Source: Chara braunii (Eukaryota; Streptophyta; Charophyceae; Charales; Characeae). From it: a stretch of DNA of 41,179 nt. The stretch lies in NCBI GenBank assembly GCA_003427395.1, contig BFEA01000299.1, positions 156,990 through 198,168 on the forward strand. The letters are read 5' to 3'. Below the pieces are notes generated by a model that did no database searches, had not been told where the DNA came from, and saw only the letters and a program-made list of their open reading frames with translations. This document shows positions 10,394-19,882 of the stretch, one piece after another. Both the position numbers and the translations under genes were made by a program. Every line of letters starts with the position of its first letter. Position 1 is the stretch's first letter.

Positions 10394-11322
10394 TGTGACC
10401 AAGGCACGCCCAGGTCTGAGTCTGTTTAGTGTGGCTGTGTGACCGAACGCTGCACACAGGAAATTCAAAAGTCAAAGTCAATTGTAAAGTCAAAGGTACC
10501 GCACCCAGGCCCTGGGTTGGATACACTCACTTGTTGTGCGCAGGTACCCAAACAGCATCCAGGGCGGAGGGAATTTGGTTTCAGGCCAATCTGGGCCCTC
10601 ATTCACATTGAGATCTGGAGGGCTGAGGGATACAACATCCGGGGTCCAGACCCAGCGTCAACACTACATAAGAGCCGACTCCCTGGCTTTGACATTTATT
10701 ATGTCGTGCGTTGATGCTGACTTCACGCATTGACTTCAACGCTGGCTCGACGTTGCGACGCTGGCATTGTGACTTGGCGAGGCGCTGCTAGTCCGGCATG
10801 GTGGCCGACTTGCTCCTCTCTTCTTGGCGTGCTGACGTGGCAACTGCCATGCGCTATCGTTGATGTGGCTGCTGCCACGTGTATCATTGGCTGACGTGGC
10901 TACTGCCACGTGTTCTATGAATGGGACTACGTAATCGGCATTGCTGTTCTGTTTCGTCGTCACTTCAGGAGGGGATCAGGACTGTGGAGAGTTCGAGGAT
11001 ACGTACCTGATGGTCTTCATGTCGACATTGCTCTAGATGCTGATGTGGAACTGATTAGACGTGCCACATGGCACATTGAGGATACTTGGATACTCGTTCA
11101 GACTATTGATTGTTGAGGTGGCAGTGGAGGAGGGAGCCCGAAGCAGGAGTGGGCATTATACTTCCTCTCCTTTGTCTCTTCTCCCTCCCTTCTCTTCGTT
11201 TGTGTATGATTACCTCACGTCATATGTCTGGTTACGATTTGGACTACGTATAATCATCAGCCGATGGACATTTATTTGGGCTTGCATTGTTGACAACTGT
11301 CTCACGATCTGGGTTCATTACA
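10394..11322 (+). repeat. Element A 3' LTR
   Basis: It follows the pol end directly and terminates in GGGTTCATTACA at 11322. Similarity to the reverse complement of 38581-39597 supports the assignment: shared blocks include CAGGTACCCA-ACAGCATC, GCCACGTCAGC units, GGAGTGGG and the CTGGGTTCATTACA terminus. The exact left edge is uncertain. TG at 10394 follows a partly purine-rich stretch and is preferred; 10438 is the alternative, because similarity to the other copy is clear only from there. No matching 5' LTR was found upstream. Confidence 0.65.
10831..10920 (-). repeat. Three hairpin units in A's LTR (GTGGC..GCCAC)
   Basis: Three roughly 30-base units, each with inverted arms GTGGC and GCCA(C) separated by 4-5 bases and linked to a GCTGACGTGG-type flank. 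They correspond to the seven-unit array at 39010-39224 in the opposite-orientation LTR. Confidence 0.65.
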
Positions 11323-11641
11323 ATTTTCGAAATACGTCCCAATTAATTCGTTAGTTCCACAAAATCTTTTCGAAATACTTTAGAATTAAATCACCCTTTT
11401 CACAAATTTCTTTGTAAAATCTTTTCCGTTTGAAATTTTCCTTCCGAACTTCCCTTTTGCATTAACTAATTTGTTCTTTCTCAAAATTTTGAATGAAAAA
11501 ATACTTTTGAACTCATTACTTCTTTTTAAAATTTCTTTGAAATATTTTGAAATTAAGTAATTCTTTTTCTTCGATTTTTTTTTTTTCTATTTTGAAATTT
11601 CTTGAATACTTTAGAATTAATTCATCTCTTTTTGGAATACC
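11323..11641. other. AT-rich stretch, left half, target of element B
   Basis: A non-coding run of TTAATT, AAATTT, TTTCGAAAT and similar words. Its composition continues to the right of element B at 20745-21262, and the two halves are joined by a perfect ATACC target duplication. It was therefore one AT-rich region before B inserted. No gene is seen. Confidence 0.75.
11637..11641. repeat. Target-site duplication of element B (left)
   Basis: ATACC immediately precedes the TG of the 5' LTR. The same five bases follow the CA of the 3' LTR at 20745-20749. Five bases is the usual target duplication for this class. Confidence 0.85.
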
Positions 11642-12503
11642 TGAAACGGTATTCACCAGTTCGCAGTAGCGAATGCAGATCCCAGGGCTCGATCCCTAGA
11701 TCCCCGTCTTACCTGTGTACAGTATCAGTGTCAACCTGTAGACTTGAACCCGCGACCTGTAGGAACGCCAGTGATAGGCAGTTTGTCGTAGGTCATAGGG
11801 TAGAAGGGAATCGAACTGTAGACCTGTAGAGTAGGAGTCTAGACAGTTCCGAAGTCGTAGCTGTAGGCTGCCTGAGGAGTCAAGGTCGTAGCTGCTACTT
11901 ACCTGAAAGGNCAAGGTCGTAGCTGCTACAGTACCGAAAGGCCAAGTTAGACACTTCTAGAAGTGGCCTTTCGGAGTAGGCCTGCATTCAACCGAGGCAA
12001 GTGGTCAAGTGGTGGTAGAATAGTCCCANTTAGTCAGTCCGGTCCTGTCCAGCAAGTACCGTCTGGGACTGTGTGCTCATCNTGGGCCAAGGGGTATGGG
12101 GCAGACCAACGCAGCGCAGAAGTATAAATCAAGAGGCTGCGTCCAGCCATTCATTCATTCCTGCGGATGCCATGCGGAAGCGCTGCCTCAGCAGCTTGTG
12201 CGAGGAGGTCTGNAGTGCGNNCGACGACGAAGTGGGCAAAAGTGTAGTATAGCGCTAGGGTAGTGGCAGCTAGCGCTGCCATAGCTGTAGTAGTGTGTGT
12301 GTGTGTGTGTTGCGTGTTGCGTGTGGGACATCCAGGGTGATCCAAAGTGTGAACAGTGAGTTGTCTNNNNNNNNNNNNNNNNNNNNNNNNNNNNNNNNNN
12401 NNNNNNNNNNNNNNNNNNNNNNNNNNNNNNNNNNNNNNNNNNNNNNNNNNNNNNNNNNNNNNNNNNNNNNNNNNNNNNNNNNNNNNNNNNNNNNNNNNNN
12501 NNN
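11642..12503 (+). repeat. Element B 5' LTR
   Basis: Visible from TG at 11642 to 12366, then lost in the N run. The end at 12503 is inferred from the 862-base 3' copy (offset 8241 throughout). All five visible differences from the 3' LTR are transitions, at 11648, 11720, 11734, 11751 and 11774. It contains a TATA-like box, a GT run near 12293-12310 and a duplicated AAGGTCGTAGCTGCTAC segment. Confidence 0.92.
12123..12129 (+). promoter_or_regulatory. TATA-like box in B's 5' LTR
   Basis: TATAAAT sits in the second half of the LTR, downstream of a GC-rich stretch. This is a sensible place for the U3 promoter of a retrotransposon. The same box occurs in the 3' LTR at 20364-20370. Confidence 0.55.
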
Positions 12504-13000
12504 NNNNNNNNNNNNNNNNNNNNNNNNNNNNNNNNNNNNNNNNNNNNNNNNNNNNNNNNNNNNNNNNNNNNNNNNNNNNNNNNNNNNNNNNNNNNNNNNN
12601 NNNNNNNNNNNNNNNNNNNNNNNNNNNNNNNNNNNNNNNNNNNNNNNNNNNNNNNNNNNNNNNNNNNNNNNNNNNNNNNNNNNNNNNNNNNNNNNNNNNN
12701 NNNNNNNNNNNNNNNNNNNNNNNNNNNNNNNNNNNNNNNNNNNNNNNNNNNNNNNNNNNNNNNNNNNNNNNNNNNNNNNNNNNNNNNNNNNNNNNNNNNN
12801 NNNNNNNNNNNNNNNNNNNNNNNNNNNNNNNNNNNNNNNNNNNNNNNNNNNNNNNNNNNNNNNNNNNNNNNNNNNNNNNNNNNNNNNNNNNNNNNNNNNN
12901 NNNNNNNNNNNNNNNNNNNNNNNNNNNNNNNNNNNNNNNNNNNNNNNNNNNNNNNNNNNNNNNNNNNNNNNNNNNNNNNNNNNNNNNNNNNNNNNNNNNN
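12367..13000. other. Assembly gap (634 N)
   Basis: The run of N hides the last part of the 5' LTR, the primer-binding site and the first part of B's leader. The true length is unknown; another gap in this window (29977-30041) is larger than the sequence it replaces in the sister LTR. Confidence 0.98.
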
Positions 13001-14152
13001 TTGACATAGAGTGCCGGAGGAGAGAGAAAGGGAGGACAGAGAAGGAGGGACTAAGGAGAGAGAAGAAGAAGTGTGGAAGGAGGAGGTTGGAGAAGAAGAC
13101 AGACATAGCCGGGGGCGAGCACAAAAAAATAAAAATAAAAAAAATACAGCGGAAGTGAAGAGAAAGAAAGTGAAGGACGGGGAAGTAGACGGCGAGGGTG
13201 ACGAAGGTGAAGGTGCCTGCAGCCATAGCCGAGGTGAAGGGTTGACCAGGCCGTTGACCAGAGGGTTGACCAGGGCGTTGACGAGGGTGGTTGACCAAGC
13301 GTTGATCGGGGCTTGTCCGCGTTGAGTCGGCGTTGACCAAGGCGTTGACCGGAGCTGCTGACCAAGATTGTGACCAAGCTGGAGTTGGTGATATCTCGTT
13401 GAACCCTCAGCCTATCCCCTTACCTTGTGGATGTGCACTTACCCCACGGTACTTGCTGAGTCTGTCTGTCTACTCTTTCTGCATTGAGTCTCTTCTGTCC
13501 TAGGTGCTAGGAATCTGTGGATGAAGGATAGGGCCTTGCTGCCAAACCTGCACGGGCTTAGTAGGACCAAAGCTCTACTCTGGCACTTGGAGACCTGGGC
13601 ATGAGCGGCGAGCGCTTGTTAAACAACTCGTCTAGCCCAATGACCGGTACTATCCGGCAGGTCTACTAAGTTCAGGGTGGAGGGTCCGAACTCCGAGCTG
13701 TGGGCTGAAACGAGGGCCGTCTTTAAGTGTTGAGGCCTGGTTGAGCCACTCCCCTACCGGACCCAGAAGGCTGATGATCCGTGTCTGACGACTCGACTGA
13801 CCCGAGAGACACGAACCCCTCCAAGGACCGGTACTGACCGGCGGGCTGCTCGGTGTGGCACAGGAGGCTGGACGGGCNGAGTTGTGGGCTGAAATCGCCA
13901 GAGGAACCAAGCTGATCGCGTCGTCCTGTGTCCGACATTAAAGAATTCTTGCAGAGTTTAGGGGATCTCCTTAAATGCCTCATGATCCGCTCTTGGTTCT
14001 GTAGTGACAGACTTAGAGTAGTCTTGGGTTCGTAGTGACCATAGTTGACAGGGTCTTACCCTGTGGTCCTTAGGGAGTCAGTCAGTAGGTCAGTGTGTCC
14101 GGGTAGGTCTACGTGGTGAGGAGTGGGACCTTTGTCGTGCACCAATACCACG
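13001..14152 (+). other. Element B leader (5' untranslated region)
   Basis: It starts with a purine-rich AGAGAGAAGGGAGG-type stretch, followed by a 12-base TTGACC array (13241-13352). A degenerate doublet is then seen: two segments ending GAGCTGTGGGCTGAAA and GAGTTGTGGGCTGAAA, near 13695-13711 and 13879-13894. No protein-like frame longer than about 100 codons appears convincing here. Confidence 0.55.
13241..13352 (+). repeat. 12-base GTTGACCAGGGC-type minisatellite
   Basis: TTGACC starts at 13242, 13254, 13266, 13291, 13333 and 13345, with degenerate members TTGACG at 13278 and TTGATC at 13302. Spacing is 12 bases in the clean part. TTGAC is the core of the plant W-box recognised by WRKY factors; whether it acts so here is inference. 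Confidence 0.8.
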
Positions 14153-15970
14153 ATGGATGACTTTCCGATGTATGGGTTGCTTGTTGGGTTCTCCCTCTGG
14201 GGGACCCTCTGGCGTCTCCTCTTTCCTCTGGGGTTCTGGCACGCGATGACGTGTAGAGTAGGTACTCATGGTGGTACTTCCACCAACCTCTACATGAAGG
14301 AGGAGGGGGAGAAGATGGCCGCCATGCTGCAGGAGAGGAAGGAGAAGAAGGAGGCCAAGAAGAAGGCCTTGAAAGAGGAACAGGCGGCCAAATTAAAGAA
14401 GATGGAAGAAGAGATGGCCAGGGAGAAAGAGAGGTTGAAAAAGGAAGAAGAAGAGAAGCTGAAGGAGGTGGATGAAGAAGAGGAAGGTTCGCCACTGCAA
14501 AAGAATAGTGGACAGCACAGTGGCAGCAATGGTGGGGACCTGGAGAAGAAGATTTCNGAGTGGGTNGCCAACTTGNCCCTGGGCGAGGAAGAAGAGGTGA
14601 TGATGTACATCCCAAAGGATGACCAAGAGGCTGCTATGAAGGCTTGGGATGCGGAGAAAGACCCTCTTAGGCGACAGGCACTGGAGGATCAACAGAGGAT
14701 AAAGTGGAAACTTGCCACGATGAGGGAGAAGAAGAGAAGGGTGGATGCGGCGAGTGAGGCGGTCAGGGAGTTAGAAGAAATGCAGAAAGTAAGTCTAAAG
14801 TTGACCCCTCAGGTAGATCTCGAACGAAAGGTAGAGATACTCGCCCAGAGCGTCGAGCGGCTAGCAAAGATACAAGAGCAGCAATACGAGTTTAGCCGAA
14901 GCCAGGATATAGTTGTGCGCTCGATGCGAATGGGATTCCAGGACTTTGCGCGCGAACTGATAGGAGCCGTAGGGGCCGAGGTGAATCATCGCCTCGAGAA
15001 GACTGAGCGTTTTTGTGTTGGCGCCATTGAAGGCGTCAAAGTGGCAGCTCCCAAGGAGGAGGAAGCACGTCCTCCTCGTCGGGAGCCGGTCAAGGTCAAA
15101 TTCCTCGATTCCTACAGCGGGAAGAGGGAAGAGAACTTTGACAACTGGGAGGCCAACGTTAAGACCTATGTGCACTTGCAACAGGTCTCCCCGGATCAGC
15201 ATGTCTTGATTGCGATCCACGCGCTCAGAGACGAAGCTGCCATCTTTGCAAGGTCCCTAGTCCGCGCCGCCAACTGCAACGATGATGCAGTTGCCTATTC
15301 GTCATTCACCTCCCTCGCTGAGTTCATGAAATTGTTGCGCAAGAGATTTGCTAATGTCGCTCGAAGTGTCAAAGCCTCGGACAAGCTTCAGACGATCCAT
15401 GCCCGTAAGTGGAAGAGTGNNANGGCACTCAAGAGCACAATGGACGAACTAGTAGCTGTCCCTGACCACGGGGTTACAGACACCNAGTTGGTTGCTCTCT
15501 TCTATAGAGCGATGCCCGAAGCTTTTCGCGGGCACTTCTTCGCGAAGAGCGAAGACCCTGCCACCACTTACGATTCCCTTAGTCGTGAGGTGNTGGCTTT
15601 CGAGGCNAAGTCTATGTCANTTTCCACCTTCNGGCACAAGGACTTGGACAAGGGTAAGCAATGGAAGGGCCGCACTATCTCAGGGCAAGTAAAGACCAAG
15701 GACAGCCTTGTCCTAACCTTAGATGAGGGTAGTGTGGATGAGACCCCCTACGAACAGATCGAGTGGGGGTTAGAGGAGGAGGACAGCAGTGTGGGCCAGG
15801 GGAGGACTTACGCTGCTGTCGCGGCTGGAGGGAGGCCGCCAGGAGGAAGAGGCCAGGGCCAAGGGGGCCGGGCCTTAGGGAGCCGGTTCCAGGGCGATCA
15901 GGGGGTTGGCGGCAGAGGAGGAAACCGCCAAGCGGGAGGCAGGGGTCGAATAGGTCTCCCTATAGAGTAG
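14153..15970 (+). CDS. Element B Gag
   Basis: Capsid-type structural protein that packages element RNA. ATG 14153 is the first in-frame ATG; the frame is open a little further upstream without one. Residues about 45-115 are a highly charged Lys/Glu coiled coil (KEKKEAKKKALKEEQAAKLK). About 315-480 is the retrotransposon Gag domain (VKFLDSYSGKREENFDNWEA, LRKRFANVARS, LFYRAMPEAFRGHF). The tail is Gly/Arg-rich, like an RNA-binding region. It ends at TAG 15968-15970. The zinc knuckle lies just downstream in another frame (16063-16104), so the C-terminus is separated by a frameshift. Several single N interrupt codons. About 605 residues is long for a gypsy Gag because of the coiled coil. Confidence 0.88.
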   Translation: MDDFPMYGLLVGFSLWGTLWRLLFPLGFWHAMTCRVGTHGGTSTNLYMKEEGEKMAAMLQERKEKKEAKKKALKEEQAAKLKKMEEEMAREKERLKKEEEEKLKEVDEEEEGSPLQKNSGQHSGSNGGDLEKKIXEWXANLXLGEEEEVMMYIPKDDQEAAMKAWDAEKDPLRRQALEDQQRIKWKLATMREKKRRVDAASEAVRELEEMQKVSLKLTPQVDLERKVEILAQSVERLAKIQEQQYEFSRSQDIVVRSMRMGFQDFARELIGAVGAEVNHRLEKTERFCVGAIEGVKVAAPKEEEARPPRREPVKVKFLDSYSGKREENFDNWEANVKTYVHLQQVSPDQHVLIAIHALRDEAAIFARSLVRAANCNDDAVAYSSFTSLAEFMKLLRKRFANVARSVKASDKLQTIHARKWKSXXALKSTMDELVAVPDHGVTDTXLVALFYRAMPEAFRGHFFAKSEDPATTYDSLSREVXAFEXKSMSXSTFXHKDLDKGKQWKGRTISGQVKTKDSLVLTLDEGSVDETPYEQIEWGLEEEDSSVGQGRTYAAVAAGGRPPGGRGQGQGGRALGSRFQGDQGVGGRGGNRQAGGRGRIGLPIE

Positions 15971-16062
15971 GAGGATGGCACCCAGGGCTACCTTAGGGTA
16001 GGCCTTGGGAATCTTTGGGTCTGGACCAGGCTTTATGGCAACAACGATTGGACCGGGGCCAG

Positions 16063-16104
16063 TGCATTTTCTGCGGTGACCCGGGCCATATCATCAAATA
16101 TTGT
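16063..16104 (+). other. Element B zinc knuckle (CCHC), out of frame with Gag
   Basis: CIFCGDPGHIIKYC matches CX2CX4HX4C, the nucleocapsid RNA-binding knuckle. It reads in frame 1, whereas Gag reads in frame 2, and a TAG stands between them. This indicates a frameshift near the end of Gag in this copy, unless the family uses programmed frameshifting. Confidence 0.85.
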
Positions 16105-16235
16105 CCTAAGTATAGAGAGACCCGAACGGCTGCCCAAGGGCCAAAAGGCAGCCGCCGGTAGGGGTAGCAACTGCCCCTACCACTAGGCCATGTGGGGAAA
16201 ATAGCGCTAGCCGGCAGGAGACTCCCACACCACAT

Positions 16236-17616
16236 GTGCCTACGACAGAGGTTGCAGGCCGATGTCTAGACAATTGTCCCGAAACTGCTTGTGTTAGAGT
16301 TTCGCTAGACACCTCCCTCACAGGCGTGGCCGAAGAGTTGAAGGAAAGGATGCCCGCCTGGGCCAAGATGAAGAAGGAGAATAAAGGGCAGCTTATATTG
16401 CTAGATACAGAGATTTTTAGGAGTAGGAGCCCTAGTAGATTCAGGGGCCACCCGCAGCTATATCAGTATGAAAGCGCTGCAGAAGTTGAAGCTGGGACTT
16501 AAAGTCCAAAAGCTAGCAGACCCTATAGTTAGCATCCTCGCGGACAATCGCACTATGGTTGTAGAGGATTACGTAGAGGGAGTCCAGGCGTATTTCCGCC
16601 TAGAGAAAGATGGGAAAATGGAAAAGATTCTCCACTCCCTGACTCTCCTCGTAGAAGACAGCCTCCCCTTTGATATTGTTCTGGGAATGGATTGGGGAGA
16701 GGCAGTCGGGGCCACGCTCCATTTGAAGGAGCACGAGTGTAGGCCCCCTAGTTCTGCAGGCGAGGCCAAGACTGCCCGCCTGTTCCATGTGTCAGGGGTA
16801 GAGAATTCCTTGGCGCATTGCTGCCTTAGTGCCCCCGCGTTCGCCAGACTGGTGAAAAAGGAGAAGTTGGAGGAACAGGTTTTTGTTGCCTATGTTAGGC
16901 CAGTCACTGAGCCTACGGAAGAAAAGCCAATCGACCCTGCAATTGCCAAGCTGCTGGAAGAGTTCAAAGATTTAACTGAGCCGCCGACGGGTACGGTGCC
17001 GCGGCCCATCCAGCACCGCATTGAGATAGAGCCTGGCAGTAGAACTCTTAAGGGCGCTGTGTATAGGATGTCCCCACGGGAGTTAGAAGAGCTTCGCAAG
17101 CAATTGGACGAGCTCCTCGAGAAGGGTTGGATTAGGCCCAGTTCATCTCCTTTTGGAGCCCCTGTCCTCTTTGCTCCTAAGAAGGAGAGAGGGCTGAGAA
17201 TGTGCATAGACTATAGGGGTCTGAACGCTATTACAGTGAAGAATGTTGAGGCACTGCCGAGGATAGACGATCTTTTAGATCGAGTGCAGGGGGCGAAGTA
17301 TTTTTCCAAGATAGATTTGAAGTCCGGATATCATCAGATAGAGGTACATCCTGATGATCATAAGACCGCCTTCCGGACTAGGTATGGGCATTATGAGTTT
17401 ATAGTGATGCCCTTTGGACTGACCAACGCGCCCGCAACGTTCCAGCGCTGTATGAACGATTTGTTCAGGTCGTGGTTAGACAAATTTGTTGTAGTTTACC
17501 TAGATGACATCCTAGTGTTTAGCCGGACCCTCGAAGAGCATCAGGGTCATCTCAGGAAGGTCTTGGAGAAGCTTCCGTCATCTCAGGCAGGTCTTGGAGA
17601 AGCTGACGGAAGCTAA
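16236..17616 (+). pseudogene. Element B protease and reverse transcriptase, first part
   Basis: A linker frame from 16236 gives way near 16414 to a second frame. That frame carries the protease active site DSGAT (Asp codon 16438-16440, so D-S-G is intact) and FDIVLGMDW. The reverse transcriptase follows: [71 protein letters not shown], and the catalytic YLDD at 17497-17508. The frame is then broken by a 31-base tandem duplication (27-base copies at 17547-17573 and 17578-17604), which shifts it. Protease and palm motifs look functional; the thumb is displaced. Confidence 0.9.
17547..17604 (+). repeat. 31-base tandem duplication inside B's reverse transcriptase
   Basis: A 27-base segment containing TCTTGGAGAAGCT occurs at 17547-17573 and again at 17578-17604 with one mismatch. 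The offset of 31 bases is not a multiple of three and causes the frame change. Confidence 0.9.
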
Positions 17617-18835
17617 CTTCAAGATCAATGTGAAGAAGTGCGATTGGGCGAAGACCCAAGTTTTGTATCTAGGACACGTCTTAGACGGAGATAGCGTTAA
17701 GACAGAGGATAGCAAGATCGCAGAGATTAGAGATTGGCCCACGCCACGTACGCTGACAGAGTTGCGCTCGTTCCTGGGCTTAGCGAATTACTACAGGAAG
17801 TTCGTGAGGAACTTCTCCACCATCGCTGCGCCCCTTCGCAGATTGCTGAGAAAAGAGACAATCTGGAAATGGGACAAGGACTGCACGTCTGCTATGAAGA
17901 AATTGAAGCAGGCATTGATATAGTATCTGGTCCTTAAGGTCGCCGATCCGTCCTTGCCTTTGTCGTCACTACGGATGCTAGCCAGTATGGCATAGGCGCG
18001 GTGTTACAGCAAGATGATGGCAATAGGTATAGACCCGTAGAGTTCATGTCCGCTAGAATGCCTTCAGAGAAGGTCGCGACATCTACCTATGAGAGGGAAC
18101 TCTACGCTCTCAGGCAAGCGTTAGACCACTGGAAGCACTACTTGCTTGGGAGGCACTTCAAAGTCTATTCTGACCATGAAACGTTACGATGGTTAAAGAC
18201 GCAGGCCAAGATGACACCTAAGCTTACGAGGTGGGCCGCAGAAATAGATCAGTACGACTTTGAGCTCAAGCCTGTCAAAGGGAAGTACAACGTAGTTGCG
18301 GACGCTCTGAGTAGGAGGGCAGATTACTTTGGGGCGATAGTGCATTACCTCGATATAGGGAAGGACCTACAGCAGAAGGTTAGAGAAGCCTATGCGCAGG
18401 ACCCTATCTACAGCGAGCTCCTCGCACGAGTCAGGGAGGCCCCAGAGACCGAACCGAACTACCGCACTACAAAAGGGCTGCTTTTTGAGAAGACTAACGT
18501 GTTTAACCGCCTGTGCATCCCCAATAGCGAGGAGATCCGTAGTTTGATCCTGGGAGAATGCCATGATACAGAGGGTCATTTCGGTTGGCAAAAGACTTTA
18601 GCCAATCTCATGCGCGCGTATACCTGGCCAGGAATGAAGAATGACTGCGTAGAGTATGTTCGCAGTTGCAAAGTCTGCCAACGTAACAAGAGTTCTACAC
18701 GCGCCCCGCTAGGTCTTCTCAGACCCTTGCCCATTCCGGATCAGCCGGGAGACTCAGTGTCCATCAACTTCATGGACACTCACGTCAAGAGCAGGCATGG
18801 CAAGAGCCAAGTCATGGTCATATTAGTAAATACGC
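17594..18835 (+). pseudogene. Element B RT thumb, RNase H and integrase N-terminal part (broken)
   Basis: After the duplication a second frame carries the thumb and connection (VLYLGHVLDG, LGLANYYRKFVRNF) up to TAG 17921-17923. A further frame change near 17950 precedes RNase H (TTDASQYGIG, YERELYAL, YSDHETL, VADALSRR). It is followed by the integrase zinc finger (HDTEGH, CKVCQRNK). The first catalytic position reads SINFMD: Asn at 18766-18768 replaces the expected Asp. The frame is then lost at about 18820 through a roughly 10-base deletion relative to element A, which also removes the VDR segment. Confidence 0.88.
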
Positions 18836-19844
18836 CGTTTTTGTTCCTTTGCCTTCAGAGGCACGTACTAGTTTAGTTATACAGAGATTCTTTGACTGCT
18901 GGGTTAGTGAGAATGGAATCCCGCTGTCAATCGTTAGCGATAGGGATAGTCGCTTCACCAGCCAGAACTGGCAAGAACTCATGGGAGTGTATGGATCTAA
19001 GTTGTTGATGTCGTCCGACCGTCATCCAGAGACTAACGGTCAGACAAAGCAAATGAACAAGATCCTACAGCAAGTTCTGCGCATGTATATTAGGCCAGAT
19101 CAGATTAACTGGGATGAGATATTGCCCAAAGTAGCTAGCGCGTACAATAACAGCGTGCATCTGTCTACATGCCGCACTCCCAACGAACTGCACAAGTCCT
19201 TCCGACCGCGCCGACCGTTTGAAGGACTCAACCGGGATCAGATTCACAGATTGCCGCCCGGGACCAGGGAGTTTGCTGTACAGCACGAGAAAGAACTAGC
19301 TACTGTCGTAGAAAACCTCAGGAAAGCCCAGCATAGGATGATAGACCAAGCGAAAAAACATCATCGCCCTTCACAGTTTCAAGTAGGCGACTTAGTCTGG
19401 GTTAGTTCTAAAGAGTTTGCACCTGAGGAGAACATCTCACAGAAGTTACTGCCCACGTATAGAGGACCGTGGCCTGTTCTGGAAGTCAAGGGCGGCGAAG
19501 ATGGACCGTCCTACACCATAGAGTTACCAGCACACCTCCACACTTACCCAGTTTTTCACGCATCGAAGTTACTACCTTGTCAAACAAGTGATCAGTTTCC
19601 ATCCCGTAGATCGATGATCCCACCGGATATGGATGGGAGATATGACATAGATGGCATAGTGGCTGAAGATGTCTTCAGAACTGGAGGTAGGGGTCGTCCA
19701 CAGAAACAGTATAAGGTTCATTTTAGTTATCAGGAACCGGATGACGACCGCTGGTTTACAAGGTCTGAACTGTTAGAGACAGCTCCCGATATAGTCCGAG
19801 CCTACGAGAGACAGCAAAAGGGGAAAGGTCCTGCCTTGGACTGA
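18836..19844 (+). pseudogene. Element B integrase core, AT-hook-like core and chromodomain-like tail
   Basis: The reading frame resumes after the deletion (VPLPSEARTSLVIQRF). The second catalytic Asp is in IVSDRDSRF. At the Glu position the motif is NGQTKQMN, so Lys (19047-19049) replaces the catalytic Glu. The C-terminus is uninterrupted: GDLVWVSSKEF, TYPVFHASKLLP, then GGRGRPQKQ with RGRP at 19689-19700, and a chromodomain-like end (YKVHFSYQEPDDDRWF, ELLETAPDIVRAYE). It stops at TGA 19842-19844. With Asp-to-Asn and Glu-to-Lys, this integrase should be catalytically dead. Confidence 0.9.
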
Positions 19845-19870
19845 AGTTTTCTCGGAGGACCTCGAATTTA

Positions 19871-19882
19871 GGCCGGCGGAAG
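19871..19882 (+). other. Element B polypurine-tract position
   Basis: GGCCGGCGGAAG directly precedes the TG of the 3' LTR, where plus-strand DNA synthesis is primed. It is only moderately purine-rich, so the assignment rests on position. Confidence 0.5.

Larger units (their letters stand above)
6948..11322 (+). mobile_element. Element A: 5'-truncated Ty3/gypsy retrotransposon
   Basis: Order is protease, reverse transcriptase, RNase H, integrase, AT-hook-like core and chromodomain-like C-terminus, followed by a 3' LTR ending in CA at 11322. Gag, the primer-binding site and the 5' LTR are absent; the left edge runs directly into a foreign integrase fragment. The pol is closely related to that of element B (shared [31 protein letters not shown] and similar stretches). 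It is broken by many stops and at least four frame changes, so it is an old inactive copy. Confidence 0.85.

Noticed and set aside
11670-11825. Genuine tRNA gene
   Set aside because: Only B-box-like words are present; no acceptor stem or cloverleaf could be traced.
12270-13340. Long open frames on both strands across the N run
   Set aside because: Most of their length is unknown bases; the readable ends are LTR or low-complexity sequence.
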